64,000 nucleotides of DNA from Kribbella aluminosa (GCF_017876295.1 NZ_JAGINT010000001.1:3038001-3102000); one strand, 5' to 3'. Positions 1 to 9,562 are shown, counted from the stretch's first letter. Made by a program: numbers and translations. The notes: generated by a model from the sequence alone, not told the origin.

Positions 1-525
1 GACGAGACCTACTATCACCTGCACCTGCCTCCGCGTCAGGGAACCACTCTGCAGCAAGTGACGTGGGAGCTGCCCTACAAAGTGCAGAGCTGGGGCTGTC
101 TGTTCCCGCTTTGGACCGGAGTGGCCGACCACGGACGGGCCGATCGCCTGGTCCGTGCGCAGGTGCTGAACCCGGACCGGTTCCTGTCCGGCTTCGGGAT
201 CCGCTCCACGCCGGCCGACGACCGGATGTACAACAACCTGCCGATGGCTGATCCCTCGAACTGGCAGGGACCGGTCTGGGGCCTGAGCACGATGCTCACC
301 TGCTACGGACTGGCCCGCTACGGCTACCGGGCAGAGGCTCTACGAGTGGCAGGGCGCTTCATCGGCCTGCTGGCAGCCGATCTGGCCGCCAACGGCACCA
401 TCCACGAGTACTACGACGCGGAATCGGGCCGGCCGGGATTCAACCCGGGCTTCCTGTCCTGGAACCTGCTGGCGCTACGGATCCTTTCGGATGTGGAGAA
501 CGGCGATGACCCGACCGAGCTCTGA
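1..525 (+). CDS. C-terminal part of a six-hairpin (MGH1/GH63-like) glycosidase
   Basis: The reading frame is open from base 1, so the start lies upstream of the window and only about 174 residues are visible. The segment has the look of the (alpha/alpha)6 toroid of MGH1/GH63-type glycosidases: a Gly-Phe-Gly-Ile-Arg stretch, then NWQGPVWGLSTMLTCYGLAR, then an HEYYD segment followed by a Trp-rich end. That resembles the last helical hairpins and the catalytic-end loop of this clan. No export signal can be judged. Its last 20 bases overlap the next gene, so the two are translationally coupled in the lyase/glycosidase operon that runs to 9466. The exact substrate cannot be read from this fragment. 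Confidence 0.7.
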   Translation, partial: DETYYHLHLPPRQGTTLQQVTWELPYKVQSWGCLFPLWTGVADHGRADRLVRAQVLNPDRFLSGFGIRSTPADDRMYNNLPMADPSNWQGPVWGLSTMLTCYGLARYGYRAEALRVAGRFIGLLAADLAANGTIHEYYDAESGRPGFNPGFLSWNLLALRILSDVENGDDPTEL

Positions 526-2413
526 GCGCATCGAGTTGCCGGCAACGGCCGGTACTGCGGAACCGCCGCGTTGGGCTGTCCTCCAGCGCCGGCTGTTCGA
601 CCTGATGGACCGCGGCCGCCGCGAGTTCACGGCCCGGTACACGACTGGTGACGGCCGGCTGAAGTTCCCGTACACCTTGAACTCCCGCGACGGCGTCGAT
701 GACTTCTACGAGTCGTTCTTCAACTGGCCGACGCTGTACCTGCTGGGCGGCGCGGACGACCTGCTCGACAGCACCAAACACCACTGGCGTGGGGTCACGG
801 CGCAGCTGACTGAGCTCGGCATGCTGATCGACGAGTTCGAGCGCGGCTACGACTGGTTCCACCAGGGTGAGTCCCTGCTCCTGTTCTTCGGTCTGTGCGC
901 GGCCGACCCGGACGACCAGGCCTTCGCGGAACGGGCCGATCGCTTCGCCCGGCTGTACCTGCCGGAATCCCCGAGCGGCAACTACGATCCCGGCCGCCGG
1001 ATCATCCGGGCTCCGCATACCGGCGCCGGTGGTCCGCGTCGAGGGCTGGGGGAGGGCTGGAGCAGCTACCGGCACAACTCGGGGATGCGGCACTGGGGTC
1101 TGCCGCTGTACGACCTGCCCGGGATCGCCGAATGGGACGACCTGGCCGACCCGGTGAACGCCCGGCGGATGGGCGCTGCCCTGCAGAGCCGGCTGGGACG
1201 CGGCGACACCGTCGTGAATCTGGGCGCCACCAGTCTGGTCACCAACGCCTGGCTGTTCACGGGCGCTGATGACCTCGGCCGTTGGGTGCTGGACTACACG
1301 GACGCCTGGCGCGAGCGGATGTCGGCCGCGGGGATCCTGCCCGACAACGCCGGGCCGTCCGGGCTGGTGGGCGAGCTGCACGATGGTGCCTGGTACGGCG
1401 GGCACTACGGCTGGACGTGGCCACACGGCCTGCACAGTGTCGGTGCGGCCGCGCTGGTCGGCGCGCTCAACGCGGTCCTCGTCGACGGCGATCGGAGCCG
1501 TTTCGATCTGGCCCGCAACCCGCTCGAGGTGACCTGGGCGCAGGCGAAACAGGGCGTGATCGCCGACGAACCGATGAGCCTGCGCGACATCTGGGCCGCT
1601 CATCTGGGCGAAGACCTGGACGCCAAGAGCGTCCTGGTACCCAACCGGCACCGGCCGAGCGGCTGGTTCGACTTCCAGCCTCCGCCGGTGCCGTTCGCGA
1701 CCTGGCTGTGGCACGCCTCGGCCGAGCGCCAGGACGCGCAGCGCCTCACCGACATTCGGGCTGCCAGCGGATACGACTGGCGAACCGTTCGGCCGTTCCG
1801 GGACAAGATGGAGTCGGGCCACGAGGAACCGTGGCTGGAGTACCTGGCCGGCCGGAACCCCGACTTTCCCGAGCGCATGCTCGGTGTCGCGCTCGCCGAG
1901 GTCGATCGTCGGATGTTGCTCATGGACCAGCTCGGTGAACCCAGCGGGCCGGAGGAACTGCACTTCTGGCAACAGCTCAACCCGGTGCTCACCGAGGCCT
2001 TGCTGCAACTGACCACCGGGACGCCCCAGGTGCTGTACAACGGGGGTCTGCTGGCCGGACGGCTGAGGCACTACGACCCCGACCGCGGCCGTCCCGGACT
2101 GCCGCCCGACGTCGCGGCACTCGTCACCCGGGTCGACGACCAAGGCGTCGGCCTGCACCTGGTCAACCTGTCGACGAGCGCCACCCGACGGGTCGTCGTC
2201 GCGGCCGGATCGTTCGGCGAACACCGGATCACCGCGGTCCGGACGCCGGCGTCCGCCGTACCCGCGTTGCCGCGGACCCGCGACCACCACGCCGGCATCG
2301 ACGTACCGGCGGTCGAGGTGGTTCTGCCGCCGAGGCATCAGCTCGTCCTGGATCTCACGCTGCGATTGCGAGTGGTTCGGCCACGCCATCAAAGCATCCG
2401 AACCGTGTGCTGA
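506..2413 (+). CDS. large uncharacterised protein, probably a helical-toroid carbohydrate enzyme
   Basis: A 635-residue protein of no family I can name with certainty. The frame is open from 491, but ATG 506 is preferred because GGAGAA lies at 495-500 with a five-base spacer; the gene then overlaps its predecessor by 20 bases. The sequence is rich in Trp, Tyr and Asp, with repeated helical segments (FFNWPTLYLLGGADDL, GLGEGWSSYRHNSGMRHWG, WYGGHYGWTWPHG), as in (alpha/alpha)6-barrel glycosidases and lyases. The last 100 residues or so look like a beta-sandwich. No signal peptide is seen, so it is probably cytoplasmic. Its position between a glycosidase and an aldolase suggests work on an imported oligosaccharide. 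It could be a hydrolase or a lyase. Confidence 0.65.
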   Translation: MTRPSSERIELPATAGTAEPPRWAVLQRRLFDLMDRGRREFTARYTTGDGRLKFPYTLNSRDGVDDFYESFFNWPTLYLLGGADDLLDSTKHHWRGVTAQLTELGMLIDEFERGYDWFHQGESLLLFFGLCAADPDDQAFAERADRFARLYLPESPSGNYDPGRRIIRAPHTGAGGPRRGLGEGWSSYRHNSGMRHWGLPLYDLPGIAEWDDLADPVNARRMGAALQSRLGRGDTVVNLGATSLVTNAWLFTGADDLGRWVLDYTDAWRERMSAAGILPDNAGPSGLVGELHDGAWYGGHYGWTWPHGLHSVGAAALVGALNAVLVDGDRSRFDLARNPLEVTWAQAKQGVIADEPMSLRDIWAAHLGEDLDAKSVLVPNRHRPSGWFDFQPPPVPFATWLWHASAERQDAQRLTDIRAASGYDWRTVRPFRDKMESGHEEPWLEYLAGRNPDFPERMLGVALAEVDRRMLLMDQLGEPSGPEELHFWQQLNPVLTEALLQLTTGTPQVLYNGGLLAGRLRHYDPDRGRPGLPPDVAALVTRVDDQGVGLHLVNLSTSATRRVVVAAGSFGEHRITAVRTPASAVPALPRTRDHHAGIDVPAVEVVLPPRHQLVLDLTLRLRVVRPRHQSIRTVC

Positions 2414-2448
2414 CACGCCGCCCTACAACAGAAGGATGCGCCGTACCG

Positions 2449-3228
2449 ATGACTGCACAAACTGAAGCCGCTGCGGCTTGGCCGATTCCGGTCCACGGCC
2501 CGGAGTTCCACCGCGCCGATCCCGGCCACGTCCGCGCCCTTGGCGACCTGAGCGCCGCCACTGCCAGCGCGAAACTGCGTTCCGCCGGAATCCGGAACGC
2601 CTTCATCGACGGGCCGCGCCCGTTGGAGCCGCGCACCGAGACCAGGATCGCCGGTCCGGCGGTCACCTTGCAGTTCATGCCGCAACGTGAGGACGTCTAC
2701 TCCGGTCTGGCCCAGGAGACCGTCGAGCGGGGTACTGCTCTGTGGGCTGTGCTGGAGACCATCCAGCCGGGTGATGTGCTGGTGGTGCAGGCCAACGGCA
2801 GCAGCACCACCGGCTGCCTGGGGGAGATGCTGGTTCGGTATTTCCGCAAGCGGGGCGGGGCCGGGATCGTCGTCGACGGCTGCATCCGGGACGCCTCAGC
2901 GGTCCGTGCCCTCGGCGTACCGCTCTGGTGCACCGGCGTGACACCGAACTACGCCTCTCAGTCCGAACTGTTCCCTTGGGCGTACGACGTACCGATCGCT
3001 GCCGGCGGTGCGCTGGTCCTGCCCGGCGATGCCATCGTCGCCGACGAGGACGGTGCGGTGGTCGTGCCGAAGGCGCTGGCATCCGAGGTCGCGACAACCT
3101 CACTGGAACACGAGGAATGGGAGCGGTTCTCCCGGCTCCGCATCGAGGAGGGCGGCCGGTTGGCCGACTACTACCCGGTCTCCGAGTCGAACTGGGACGA
3201 GTACCAGTCCTGGAAGGCCGGCCAGTGA
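2449..3228 (+). CDS. RraA-like / HMG-CHA aldolase family protein
   Basis: This 259-residue protein belongs to the RraA-like fold family, which includes 4-hydroxy-4-methyl-2-oxoglutarate aldolases, oxaloacetate decarboxylases and relatives acting on 2-keto acids. The family signature is clear: GDVLVVQANGSSTTGCLGEM in the middle, then GGAGIVVDGCIRDASAVRAL, with the Arg-Asp pair that binds metal and substrate, and VADEDGAVVVP near the end. ATG 2449 is taken as the start; GAAGGA at 2431 is a rather distant ribosome site and in-frame upstream codons are less likely. It follows the large unknown gene by 35 bases and overlaps the lactonase gene. In a sugar operon an aldolase that cleaves a 2-keto-3-deoxy acid is plausible; the substrate is inferred. 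Confidence 0.82.
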   Translation: MTAQTEAAAAWPIPVHGPEFHRADPGHVRALGDLSAATASAKLRSAGIRNAFIDGPRPLEPRTETRIAGPAVTLQFMPQREDVYSGLAQETVERGTALWAVLETIQPGDVLVVQANGSSTTGCLGEMLVRYFRKRGGAGIVVDGCIRDASAVRALGVPLWCTGVTPNYASQSELFPWAYDVPIAAGGALVLPGDAIVADEDGAVVVPKALASEVATTSLEHEEWERFSRLRIEEGGRLADYYPVSESNWDEYQSWKAGQ

Positions 3229-4079
3229 TTGGTCTGGCGGTTGTCCTCGATGCGCATGTGCACGTCTGGGACCTGAGCCGCCGCCCGTACGACTGGATCA
3301 CTGCGGCGGTGTTGCAGCGCAGCTTCGGGCTGGACGACTACGTCGGTACGGCGAAGGAGGTGATCCTGGTCCAGGCGCTGACCGATCCGGCCGAGACCGC
3401 CGACCTGCTCGCGCTGGCCGACGAGCGTCGGAGCGTGGTGTACGGCGTGATCGGGTCGCTGGGGTCCGGCGACGCCGCGGCCGGCCGATTGGCGGCGTTG
3501 GCCGCCGGTCCCGGGGGAGACCTGCTGGTCGGAATCCGGGTGCCCGCAGCTGCCCTGACCCGGTCCCTGCTCAGGCTGGCCGGATCGGCCGGGCTGACTG
3601 TCGATGTCCTCGCGAATCCGGTCGATGTGCCGGCCGTCGTCTCGAAGGCCCGGCAGCATCCCGAGGTGGTAGTGGTGCTCGACCACCTGGCCGGCCTGGT
3701 CGTCGGCGGGACCGCGTGGCGGAGCGAGCTCGCCACTCTCACCACAACCGGAGCAACGAACGTGAGCTACAAGTTCTCCGGCCTGACCACCCGGGGCCCT
3801 GGCGGGCGAACGCCCGACCGCGAACTCCTGGCCGAGGCGACGGCAACTCTGTTGACGGCAGTCGGCGCCGAACGTCTGCTGTTCGGCTCGGACTGGCCGG
3901 TCGCTCTGCTCGGCACCAGCGACCCGTTCGCGTTGGCCCGTACGGCGCTGATCGACGCGGGAGCCGACTCCGCCGTGGTACGGCAGGTCATGGGCGCAAC
4001 GGCCCGCGCTGTCTACCGAGCGGCCGTATCCCCCGAACCGCTGATCCCTGCCGGCCTCTCCGAAGGACACGACCTGTGA
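3225..4079 (+). CDS. COG3618-type amidohydrolase, sugar lactonase-like
   Basis: A 284-residue TIM-barrel metal hydrolase of the amidohydrolase-2 / COG3618 group, whose known members include L-fuconolactonase and L-rhamnonolactonase. The HxH metal motif is near the N terminus (DAHVHVWD, residues 9-16). A central VVVVLDHLAG carries another ligand, and the closing motif LLFGSDWPV supplies the C-terminal Asp. GTG 3225 overlaps the previous stop as GTGA, so translation is coupled on both sides. The expected job is opening the lactone made by the aldose dehydrogenase encoded at the end of the operon. Which sugar lactone it prefers cannot be told; L-fucono-, L-galactono- or D-arabinono-lactone would fit the neighbours. 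Confidence 0.8.
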   Translation: MIGLAVVLDAHVHVWDLSRRPYDWITAAVLQRSFGLDDYVGTAKEVILVQALTDPAETADLLALADERRSVVYGVIGSLGSGDAAAGRLAALAAGPGGDLLVGIRVPAAALTRSLLRLAGSAGLTVDVLANPVDVPAVVSKARQHPEVVVVLDHLAGLVVGGTAWRSELATLTTTGATNVSYKFSGLTTRGPGGRTPDRELLAEATATLLTAVGAERLLFGSDWPVALLGTSDPFALARTALIDAGADSAVVRQVMGATARAVYRAAVSPEPLIPAGLSEGHDL

Positions 4080-6061
4080 CGCCCAGAACAAGTGACCTCG
4101 TGCCCGGGCCGGATTCGGATCGGCGATCCGGTGGCAACCGGTTCGCCGCCGGGCTGGCGGGCCTGCTCCCTCCGGACGAGCTGGCCCGCGCGTTGACCGC
4201 CGGCGGCCGATGGCAGCCGTATCCAACGGTGAACCAGCGACCGGCCTGGACGGCTGTCGACCAGGACTTCGGGAAGCGTCTCCTGGCCGAGGTCGAGAAC
4301 GAGCACGCCGCCCCATGGCCCGAGCTCACGGCGTCCGGGTACTTGCGGTTCAGTGTCGACGGCAACCGGCAGTTGTTCGAGACGCCGTACCTGCAACGCC
4401 GGGACCGGCTGGCCCGCACCGTACTCGCGACCGCCCTCGCCACCTCTCCGGCCGACCGCGCGCGGTACCTGCTGTCGGCGATCGACGGCATCTGGTTGCT
4501 GTGCGAGGAGAGTTCGTGGTGCTTTCCGGCCCACGAGCCGCGTCCGTTGCCCGACCAGCAAGCGCCGACCCTCGACCTGTTCGCCGCCGAGACCGGAGCT
4601 CTGCTGGCGTACGCCGCGTCCGTACTCGGGCCGGTGCTGCGAACCGAGCACCCGATGGTTGCCGACCGCATCAATCGTGAGGTGCGGGCCCGGGTGCTCC
4701 TTCCGTACCGGGACGCGGCGGAAACCTTCTGGTACGACGCGGGCAACAACTGGAACCCCTGGATCCACTCCAACGTTCTGGCCGCCGCACTCCTGGTCGA
4801 GTCGGACAGCAGCGGCCTGGTCGCGACAGTGCTCCGCATCCTGCGCGGGTTGGACCACTATCTCGCTCACGTCCCGGCGGACGGCGGATGCGACGAAGGA
4901 ATCACCTACTGGTGGTGTGCCGGCGCCACCCTGTTCGAGTGCATGGAGATCCTGTACGCCGCTACCGCCGGAACCTTCGACGCCTTCGCTCTGCCGCTGC
5001 TGGGCCGAATCGCGCGATACCCGGTCGTCGCGCACATCGGTGGCCCCTGGCACGTGAACTTCGCCGACGGGTTCGCCCTTCCCCGGCCCGGGACCGTGGT
5101 GCCTGGACTGCTGCACCGGTTCGGGCGGGCGGTCGGCGACTCGGACGTGATCGCACACGCCCGTGCACTGGCCGGACCGTTCGGTCGCTGTCCGATGCCG
5201 GTGACTCCTGGCGCCTCGCTGGGACGCAGCTTGGGTGTGCTCTTCGACGCGGACTGGGCAGCGACCTCCGTTGACGACTTCCCCTACCCGGCCCAGGCCT
5301 GGATGCCGGACACCGAAGTACTGGTTGCACGCGAACACCCAGGCTCGGCCACCGGACTGTTCCTGGCCGCGAAGGCCGGCCACAACGCCGAGAACCACAA
5401 TCACAACGACGTCGGCAACTGGATCGTCGCCCATGACGGAGTGCCGGTGATCATCGATGTGGGAGTGGGCAACTACACGGCCCGGACCTTTTCGGATGAG
5501 CGGTACGACATCTGGACGATGCGCAGCAGCTACCACAACCTTCCCACGGTCGACGGCGTCGAACAGGCCCACGGCGCTGCCCATCGGGCGGCACAGGTCG
5601 TCGCCACGGTCGATCGGGCAGGTGCCGAGCTACGGCTGGATCTCGGCCCGGCGTACCCGTCGGCCGCCGGCGTCAGGTCGTGGTCGCGGTCGGTACGGCT
5701 GCAGCGCGACGGCGACGAGCCGTGGATCGGTGTCGACGATCAATGGGATCTCGATCGCGATCCGGACGAGCTCGCGTTGCACCTGATGACAGCAACTCCC
5801 GCCCGGTGCGATGCGCCAGGCGTACTGACCATCGGGCCGCTCCTGGCCCGCTTCGACCACGACCGGTTCGACGCCCGGATCGAAACCGTCGACCTGACCG
5901 ACGACCTGCTGACCCGCGTCTGGGGTCGCGCGGTCCACCGGGTCACCCTGACCGCCCGGACAGCGGGCCGGGCGGGAAGCCACCGGCTGCTGATATCCGC
6001 CGCCGAAACCAGTCAACCGTCACCACGTTCCGCCCCACCAACTGCGAGGAGAGACCAGTGA
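4076..6061 (+). CDS. heparinase II/III-family polysaccharide lyase
   Basis: A 661-residue protein with the two-domain layout of heparinase II/III-like lyases (PL12/15/17/21 group): an alpha toroid with GNNWNPWIHSN around residues 220-230 and DEGITYWW, then a beta-sandwich domain with the signature AGHNAENHNHNDVGNWIV and IIDVGVGNYT. The His/Asn/Tyr residues in these motifs are the usual catalytic set for beta-elimination of uronate-containing chains. No signal peptide is present, so it would act inside the cell on imported oligosaccharides, like exo-acting oligoalginate or oligouronate lyases. GTG 4076 overlaps the lactonase stop (GTGA), and its own stop overlaps the next start. The exact glycan is unknown. 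Confidence 0.82.
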   Translation: MTPRTSDLVPGPDSDRRSGGNRFAAGLAGLLPPDELARALTAGGRWQPYPTVNQRPAWTAVDQDFGKRLLAEVENEHAAPWPELTASGYLRFSVDGNRQLFETPYLQRRDRLARTVLATALATSPADRARYLLSAIDGIWLLCEESSWCFPAHEPRPLPDQQAPTLDLFAAETGALLAYAASVLGPVLRTEHPMVADRINREVRARVLLPYRDAAETFWYDAGNNWNPWIHSNVLAAALLVESDSSGLVATVLRILRGLDHYLAHVPADGGCDEGITYWWCAGATLFECMEILYAATAGTFDAFALPLLGRIARYPVVAHIGGPWHVNFADGFALPRPGTVVPGLLHRFGRAVGDSDVIAHARALAGPFGRCPMPVTPGASLGRSLGVLFDADWAATSVDDFPYPAQAWMPDTEVLVAREHPGSATGLFLAAKAGHNAENHNHNDVGNWIVAHDGVPVIIDVGVGNYTARTFSDERYDIWTMRSSYHNLPTVDGVEQAHGAAHRAAQVVATVDRAGAELRLDLGPAYPSAAGVRSWSRSVRLQRDGDEPWIGVDDQWDLDRDPDELALHLMTATPARCDAPGVLTIGPLLARFDHDRFDARIETVDLTDDLLTRVWGRAVHRVTLTARTAGRAGSHRLLISAAETSQPSPRSAPPTARRDQ

Positions 6062-8523
6062 CCAACACCTCGACCGACTCGAAACCCCAGACTGTTTCGG
6101 CGGTCTCCCGACGATCGTTCCTGACCACGGCCGGGCTGGTTGCCGCCGGTGCGGCCGCGGCGAGTGTGTGGCCGGCGACCACGGCCGACGCGGCTCCGGT
6201 CCGGTTGGACACGGTGCCGGCCGACCAGCCACCCGTTCTGTACAGTCGCCAGGTCCGCTCCGGACGCTCGGGCGAGGCCTTCCTGATCGCCGGTGCCGGA
6301 TTCAGCTCGGCGGCCTCGGCGCGGGCCTGGCCGGTACCGAACGGCACCGTGACGATTCCGGCCACGCCGCCGGTCGCGGCGGTGACCACCACCGTGCCCT
6401 CGGTCACGGATGACAGCATCGCGCTGGTCATCCCCAGCGCGTCGCCGACCGACGTGTACGCGATCTACGTGTCGTCGGCGGACGGATCGTCGTACTCCGC
6501 CCCGTTCCTGCTGAACGCCGCGCAGGCCTGGTTCCTCGACGTACAGCAGGCTTCTCCAGGAGATCAGGTCACGGTGTACGGCGACAACCTGACGCTGGAC
6601 AACGCGGCTCCCACGGTCGAGCTGGTGGCCGGTTCGACGGCGTCGTCCGTCTCGATCGTGGACACCGATCCCTATCACGTCACGTTCAAGATCCCCGTGT
6701 CGACGGCCACCGGCACGTACGCCGTCAGCGTGTCCAACGGTCACGGTGGGACGCCCGGCCACGACCAGTCCCTCAGCCTGGCCGTCGTCACCCCGGCGGC
6801 TCCTCCGGCGACGACCATCGATGTCGTCGCCGATCACGGTGCCGATCCGACCGGAGTGGCGGACTCGACTTCCGCTGTGCAGGCTGCCCTCAACGCCGCC
6901 GCGGCCAGCAGCACCGGAGCGCAGGTGACGGTTCCCGCCGGCACGTACACGATCTCCGGCAAACTGAACCTCGGGGCCTGCCTGGGGCCGGTCGTCGTCC
7001 GAGGTGCCGGGCGGACCGTGACGACGATCCGAATGAGTGATTCGTCGGTCTTCAGCCCGAGCATGCCGCGCTCCGCTGCCACCGACACGTACGGCGTCTC
7101 CGCGGCCGACGACAAAGGCATGCTTTACCTGGCTCCGTCCGACCTTCCGGTGACCGTCGCAGGAGTCACGTTCGACACCAACCAGCGCCGGCTCATCGGC
7201 GTCGAAATCGATGGCCGTCACAACGTGACGCTGTCCGACGTCGGGGTCGAGAACGTCGACTATCCACAAGACGTCTGGTTGTACGTCGGCTGCTACGGGC
7301 TGATCGCCCAGAACTCGCGCAACCTGACAGTCTCCAACTGCGACTTCCACTGCGCCAACGGTGCGTTCCTGATCGCCGTGACCGATGTCCGGATCCAGGA
7401 CAGCACGTTCCGGCTGTTCTTCCCGCGGCCCGCGGGAGCGAGCAACAGCCCGCAGCGGCAGGCCGACGACTCGGGCATCAAGGTCTGGGGCGCCAAGCGT
7501 CTGACCGTGCGACGTAACAACTTCCAGCGCGGGTCGACGACCTACTACTACGCCCGGGCCGTGCAGACCGGCGCCCTCAAGGTACCGGCGTCGGTGTTCG
7601 GCACACCCGACGCCGGTGGGGTGGAGGACGTCTACTGCGGCCAGAACACCGTCGTCGGCGCCGGTGAACCGGCCACCAACTGTGGGGAGTCGATCGTCGG
7701 CGATCAGTTCAACGCGGTGCAAGGCGGCCGTCGCGCGCTCACCACCAGCGCGGCCACCGCGACCACGATCGAGACGACCGACGTCACCTTCGCGCTGGCC
7801 AGCAACCTCGATCCGCGCGGGGCGACCGTGGTGATCACCGCCGGCACCGGCTCCGGCCAGCTGCGCAAGGTCGTGCGCAACACCACAAGCGCCTTGACCG
7901 TCGACACGGCGTGGGACGTCGTCCCCGACACCACCTCGGTTTTCGTGGTGACCGTGCTCCATCAGCGTCAGCTGTACGTCGGCAACACGATCACCGCCAG
8001 TCCGAAGTACCTGGGCAACTACGGTCCGAGTGCCCTGTGCATCGCCGCAGGCAACAATTTCGACATCACCGGCGCGGTGGTGGCCAACCCGCCGGGTACC
8101 GACGGCGCCGGCATCGCCTTCTTCGGGATGAACACCGGCTACGCGCAACCACTACTGGACCTGTGCCTCTACACGCAGATCAACGACAACCAGGTCGCAG
8201 GCGGCCACATCTCGTACCTCAGCATCCTGTGGGCCGACAACGGCACCCCCACCGGCGCCCTCCCCGCAGCCCAGCTGCTGTACGGAAATGTTGCTGCGCG
8301 CAACACGATCAGCAATGCTTCGTTCGGAGTCCGGGTCGGCGGTTCCCCGGCCAGTAGTCCCTACCCGCTGGGTACCTTCGGCTCCCGAACGTTGGCCGTC
8401 AACAACACCATCACCTCGACGACCACGGTCAACACCCAGATCCTGGCCCGCCAGGACCACTCGGTCTATCAGGGCCCGGCCGGCGGTCTCACCGATGCCG
8501 GCACCAACACTGTCACCGTCTAA
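6058..8523 (+). CDS. Tat-exported beta-helix (pectate lyase-like) protein
   Basis: An 821-residue secreted protein. GTG 6058 follows GAGGAGAG and overlaps the lyase stop. A twin-arginine signal (SRRSFLTTAGLVAAG) ends in an Ala-rich cleavage region near residue 48. Residues 60-250 or so look like two immunoglobulin-type IPT/TIG beta domains. From about 260 (IDVVADHGADPTGVADSTSA) a pectate_lyase_3-type right-handed beta-helix begins and runs to the end, with typical short Asn- and Val-rich coils. Proteins of this design are extracellular lyases or hydrolases for pectin, rhamnogalacturonan or other polyuronates. As the only exported enzyme of the operon it probably makes the first cut, with the heparinase-like lyase finishing inside. 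The catalytic residues cannot be assigned by eye. Confidence 0.8.
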   Translation: MTNTSTDSKPQTVSAVSRRSFLTTAGLVAAGAAAASVWPATTADAAPVRLDTVPADQPPVLYSRQVRSGRSGEAFLIAGAGFSSAASARAWPVPNGTVTIPATPPVAAVTTTVPSVTDDSIALVIPSASPTDVYAIYVSSADGSSYSAPFLLNAAQAWFLDVQQASPGDQVTVYGDNLTLDNAAPTVELVAGSTASSVSIVDTDPYHVTFKIPVSTATGTYAVSVSNGHGGTPGHDQSLSLAVVTPAAPPATTIDVVADHGADPTGVADSTSAVQAALNAAAASSTGAQVTVPAGTYTISGKLNLGACLGPVVVRGAGRTVTTIRMSDSSVFSPSMPRSAATDTYGVSAADDKGMLYLAPSDLPVTVAGVTFDTNQRRLIGVEIDGRHNVTLSDVGVENVDYPQDVWLYVGCYGLIAQNSRNLTVSNCDFHCANGAFLIAVTDVRIQDSTFRLFFPRPAGASNSPQRQADDSGIKVWGAKRLTVRRNNFQRGSTTYYYARAVQTGALKVPASVFGTPDAGGVEDVYCGQNTVVGAGEPATNCGESIVGDQFNAVQGGRRALTTSAATATTIETTDVTFALASNLDPRGATVVITAGTGSGQLRKVVRNTTSALTVDTAWDVVPDTTSVFVVTVLHQRQLYVGNTITASPKYLGNYGPSALCIAAGNNFDITGAVVANPPGTDGAGIAFFGMNTGYAQPLLDLCLYTQINDNQVAGGHISYLSILWADNGTPTGALPAAQLLYGNVAARNTISNASFGVRVGGSPASSPYPLGTFGSRTLAVNNTITSTTTVNTQILARQDHSVYQGPAGGLTDAGTNTVTV

Positions 8524-8563
8524 CCCGCCCGATGACGCCCCCAGCAGCCATACCGGAGGTCTG

Positions 8564-9466
8564 ATGAGCGGTGCAGCTAGCGGACTTTGGCACGGAGGAC
8601 CTGCCGTCGACCGCCTGGCGCTGGGCGGTGCACCGTTCGGCGGCCTGTACGAGGCGATGTCCGGCGAACAGGTCGCCGCGGTCGTGGACGCGGCGTGGAC
8701 GGAGGGGATCCGCTACTTCGACACCGCACCCAGGTACGGGAACGGCGTGTCCGAGACACTGATCGGCCGCGCCGTACAGAGCAAGCCCCGAGCGGAACTG
8801 GTCCTGTCGACGAAGGTCGGCTGGCAGCTCACCGATGGGAGACCTATCGCCGACTTCACCGCCGACGGCATCCGCCGATCTCTCGAACAGAGCCTGCAAC
8901 GGCTCGGCCTGGACCGAATCGACATCGTCTATCTTCACGATCCGGACGAGTACCGAGCACAGGCGCTCGACGAGGCATACCCAGCACTGCGGGAACTGCG
9001 CGACCAAGGCGTCGTACGAGCCATCGGCCTCGGGGTCAACTGGCCCGCGCTGCCGACCTGGTTCGTCCAGCGCGCCGATCTCGACGTGGTCCTCCTGGCC
9101 GGCCGGTACACCCTGCTGGACAGAAGCGCCGGCGAGGAGCTCCTGCCCCTGTGCCTCGAGCGCGAGGTGGCGGTGGTCGCAGCTGCGGTCTTCAACTCGG
9201 GAATCCTGGCAGACCCGTCACCCGGTGCTCGGTTCGACTATCGCCCGGCCACCCAAGACGTGCTGACCCGGGCCCAACACCTGCAGACGATCTGCCGCCG
9301 TTTCGGGGCAGAGCTTCCAGCAGCAGCACTCCAGTTCCCGCTGCAGCATCCAGCCGTCGCCACCGTCCTGATCGGCGCCACCACCCCCGCGGAGGTCACC
9401 GCGGACCGTCACTGGATGGACACACCGCTCCCGTCGGCCCTGTGGGCGGACCTGGCCAGCGCCTGA
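8564..9466 (+). CDS. aldo/keto reductase, aldose 1-dehydrogenase-like
   Basis: A 300-residue aldo/keto reductase. The catalytic tetrad is visible as YFDTAPRYGNG (Asp, Tyr), LSTKVGW (Lys) and IVYLHDPDE (His). The sequence resembles D-threo-aldose 1-dehydrogenases / L-fucose dehydrogenases, which oxidise L-fucose, L-galactose or D-arabinose to the lactone with NAD(P). ATG 8564 follows GGAGG at 8555-8559. It sits 40 bases after the beta-helix gene as the last gene of the operon, and the lactonase at 3225 would take its product. A second, related enzyme is encoded at 51095. The substrate is inferred from family and context. Confidence 0.82.
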   Translation: MSGAASGLWHGGPAVDRLALGGAPFGGLYEAMSGEQVAAVVDAAWTEGIRYFDTAPRYGNGVSETLIGRAVQSKPRAELVLSTKVGWQLTDGRPIADFTADGIRRSLEQSLQRLGLDRIDIVYLHDPDEYRAQALDEAYPALRELRDQGVVRAIGLGVNWPALPTWFVQRADLDVVLLAGRYTLLDRSAGEELLPLCLEREVAVVAAAVFNSGILADPSPGARFDYRPATQDVLTRAQHLQTICRRFGAELPAAALQFPLQHPAVATVLIGATTPAEVTADRHWMDTPLPSALWADLASA

Positions 9467-9503
9467 GCCAGGCCGACGGGCGTGAGTTTCGGTGGGGGGT
9501 TGC

Positions 9504-9518
9504 GTCAACGCGTTTGAC
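9504..9518 (+). promoter_or_regulatory. LacI-type operator candidate
   Basis: GTCAACGCGTTTGAC is an inverted repeat with 5-base arms GTCAA/TTGAC around a CpG-containing centre, the usual design of LacI-family operators. A partial copy, CGTTTGACGG, lies at 9553-9562, right before the regulator's start. The site is 45 bases upstream of a LacI-family gene, which suggests autoregulation. No clear -10 hexamer was found. Confidence 0.5.
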
Positions 9519-9562
9519 GAGTTCAAGCTCGCGGCAAGTGGTTGACGGCAATCGTTTGACGG

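Noticed and set aside
440..2416. Long minus-strand open frame of 658 codons opposite the gene at 506
   Set aside because: Arg/Val/Pro-rich and without family features; it is the antisense shadow usual in GC-rich genes. The plus strand has coding-like protein and a ribosome site.
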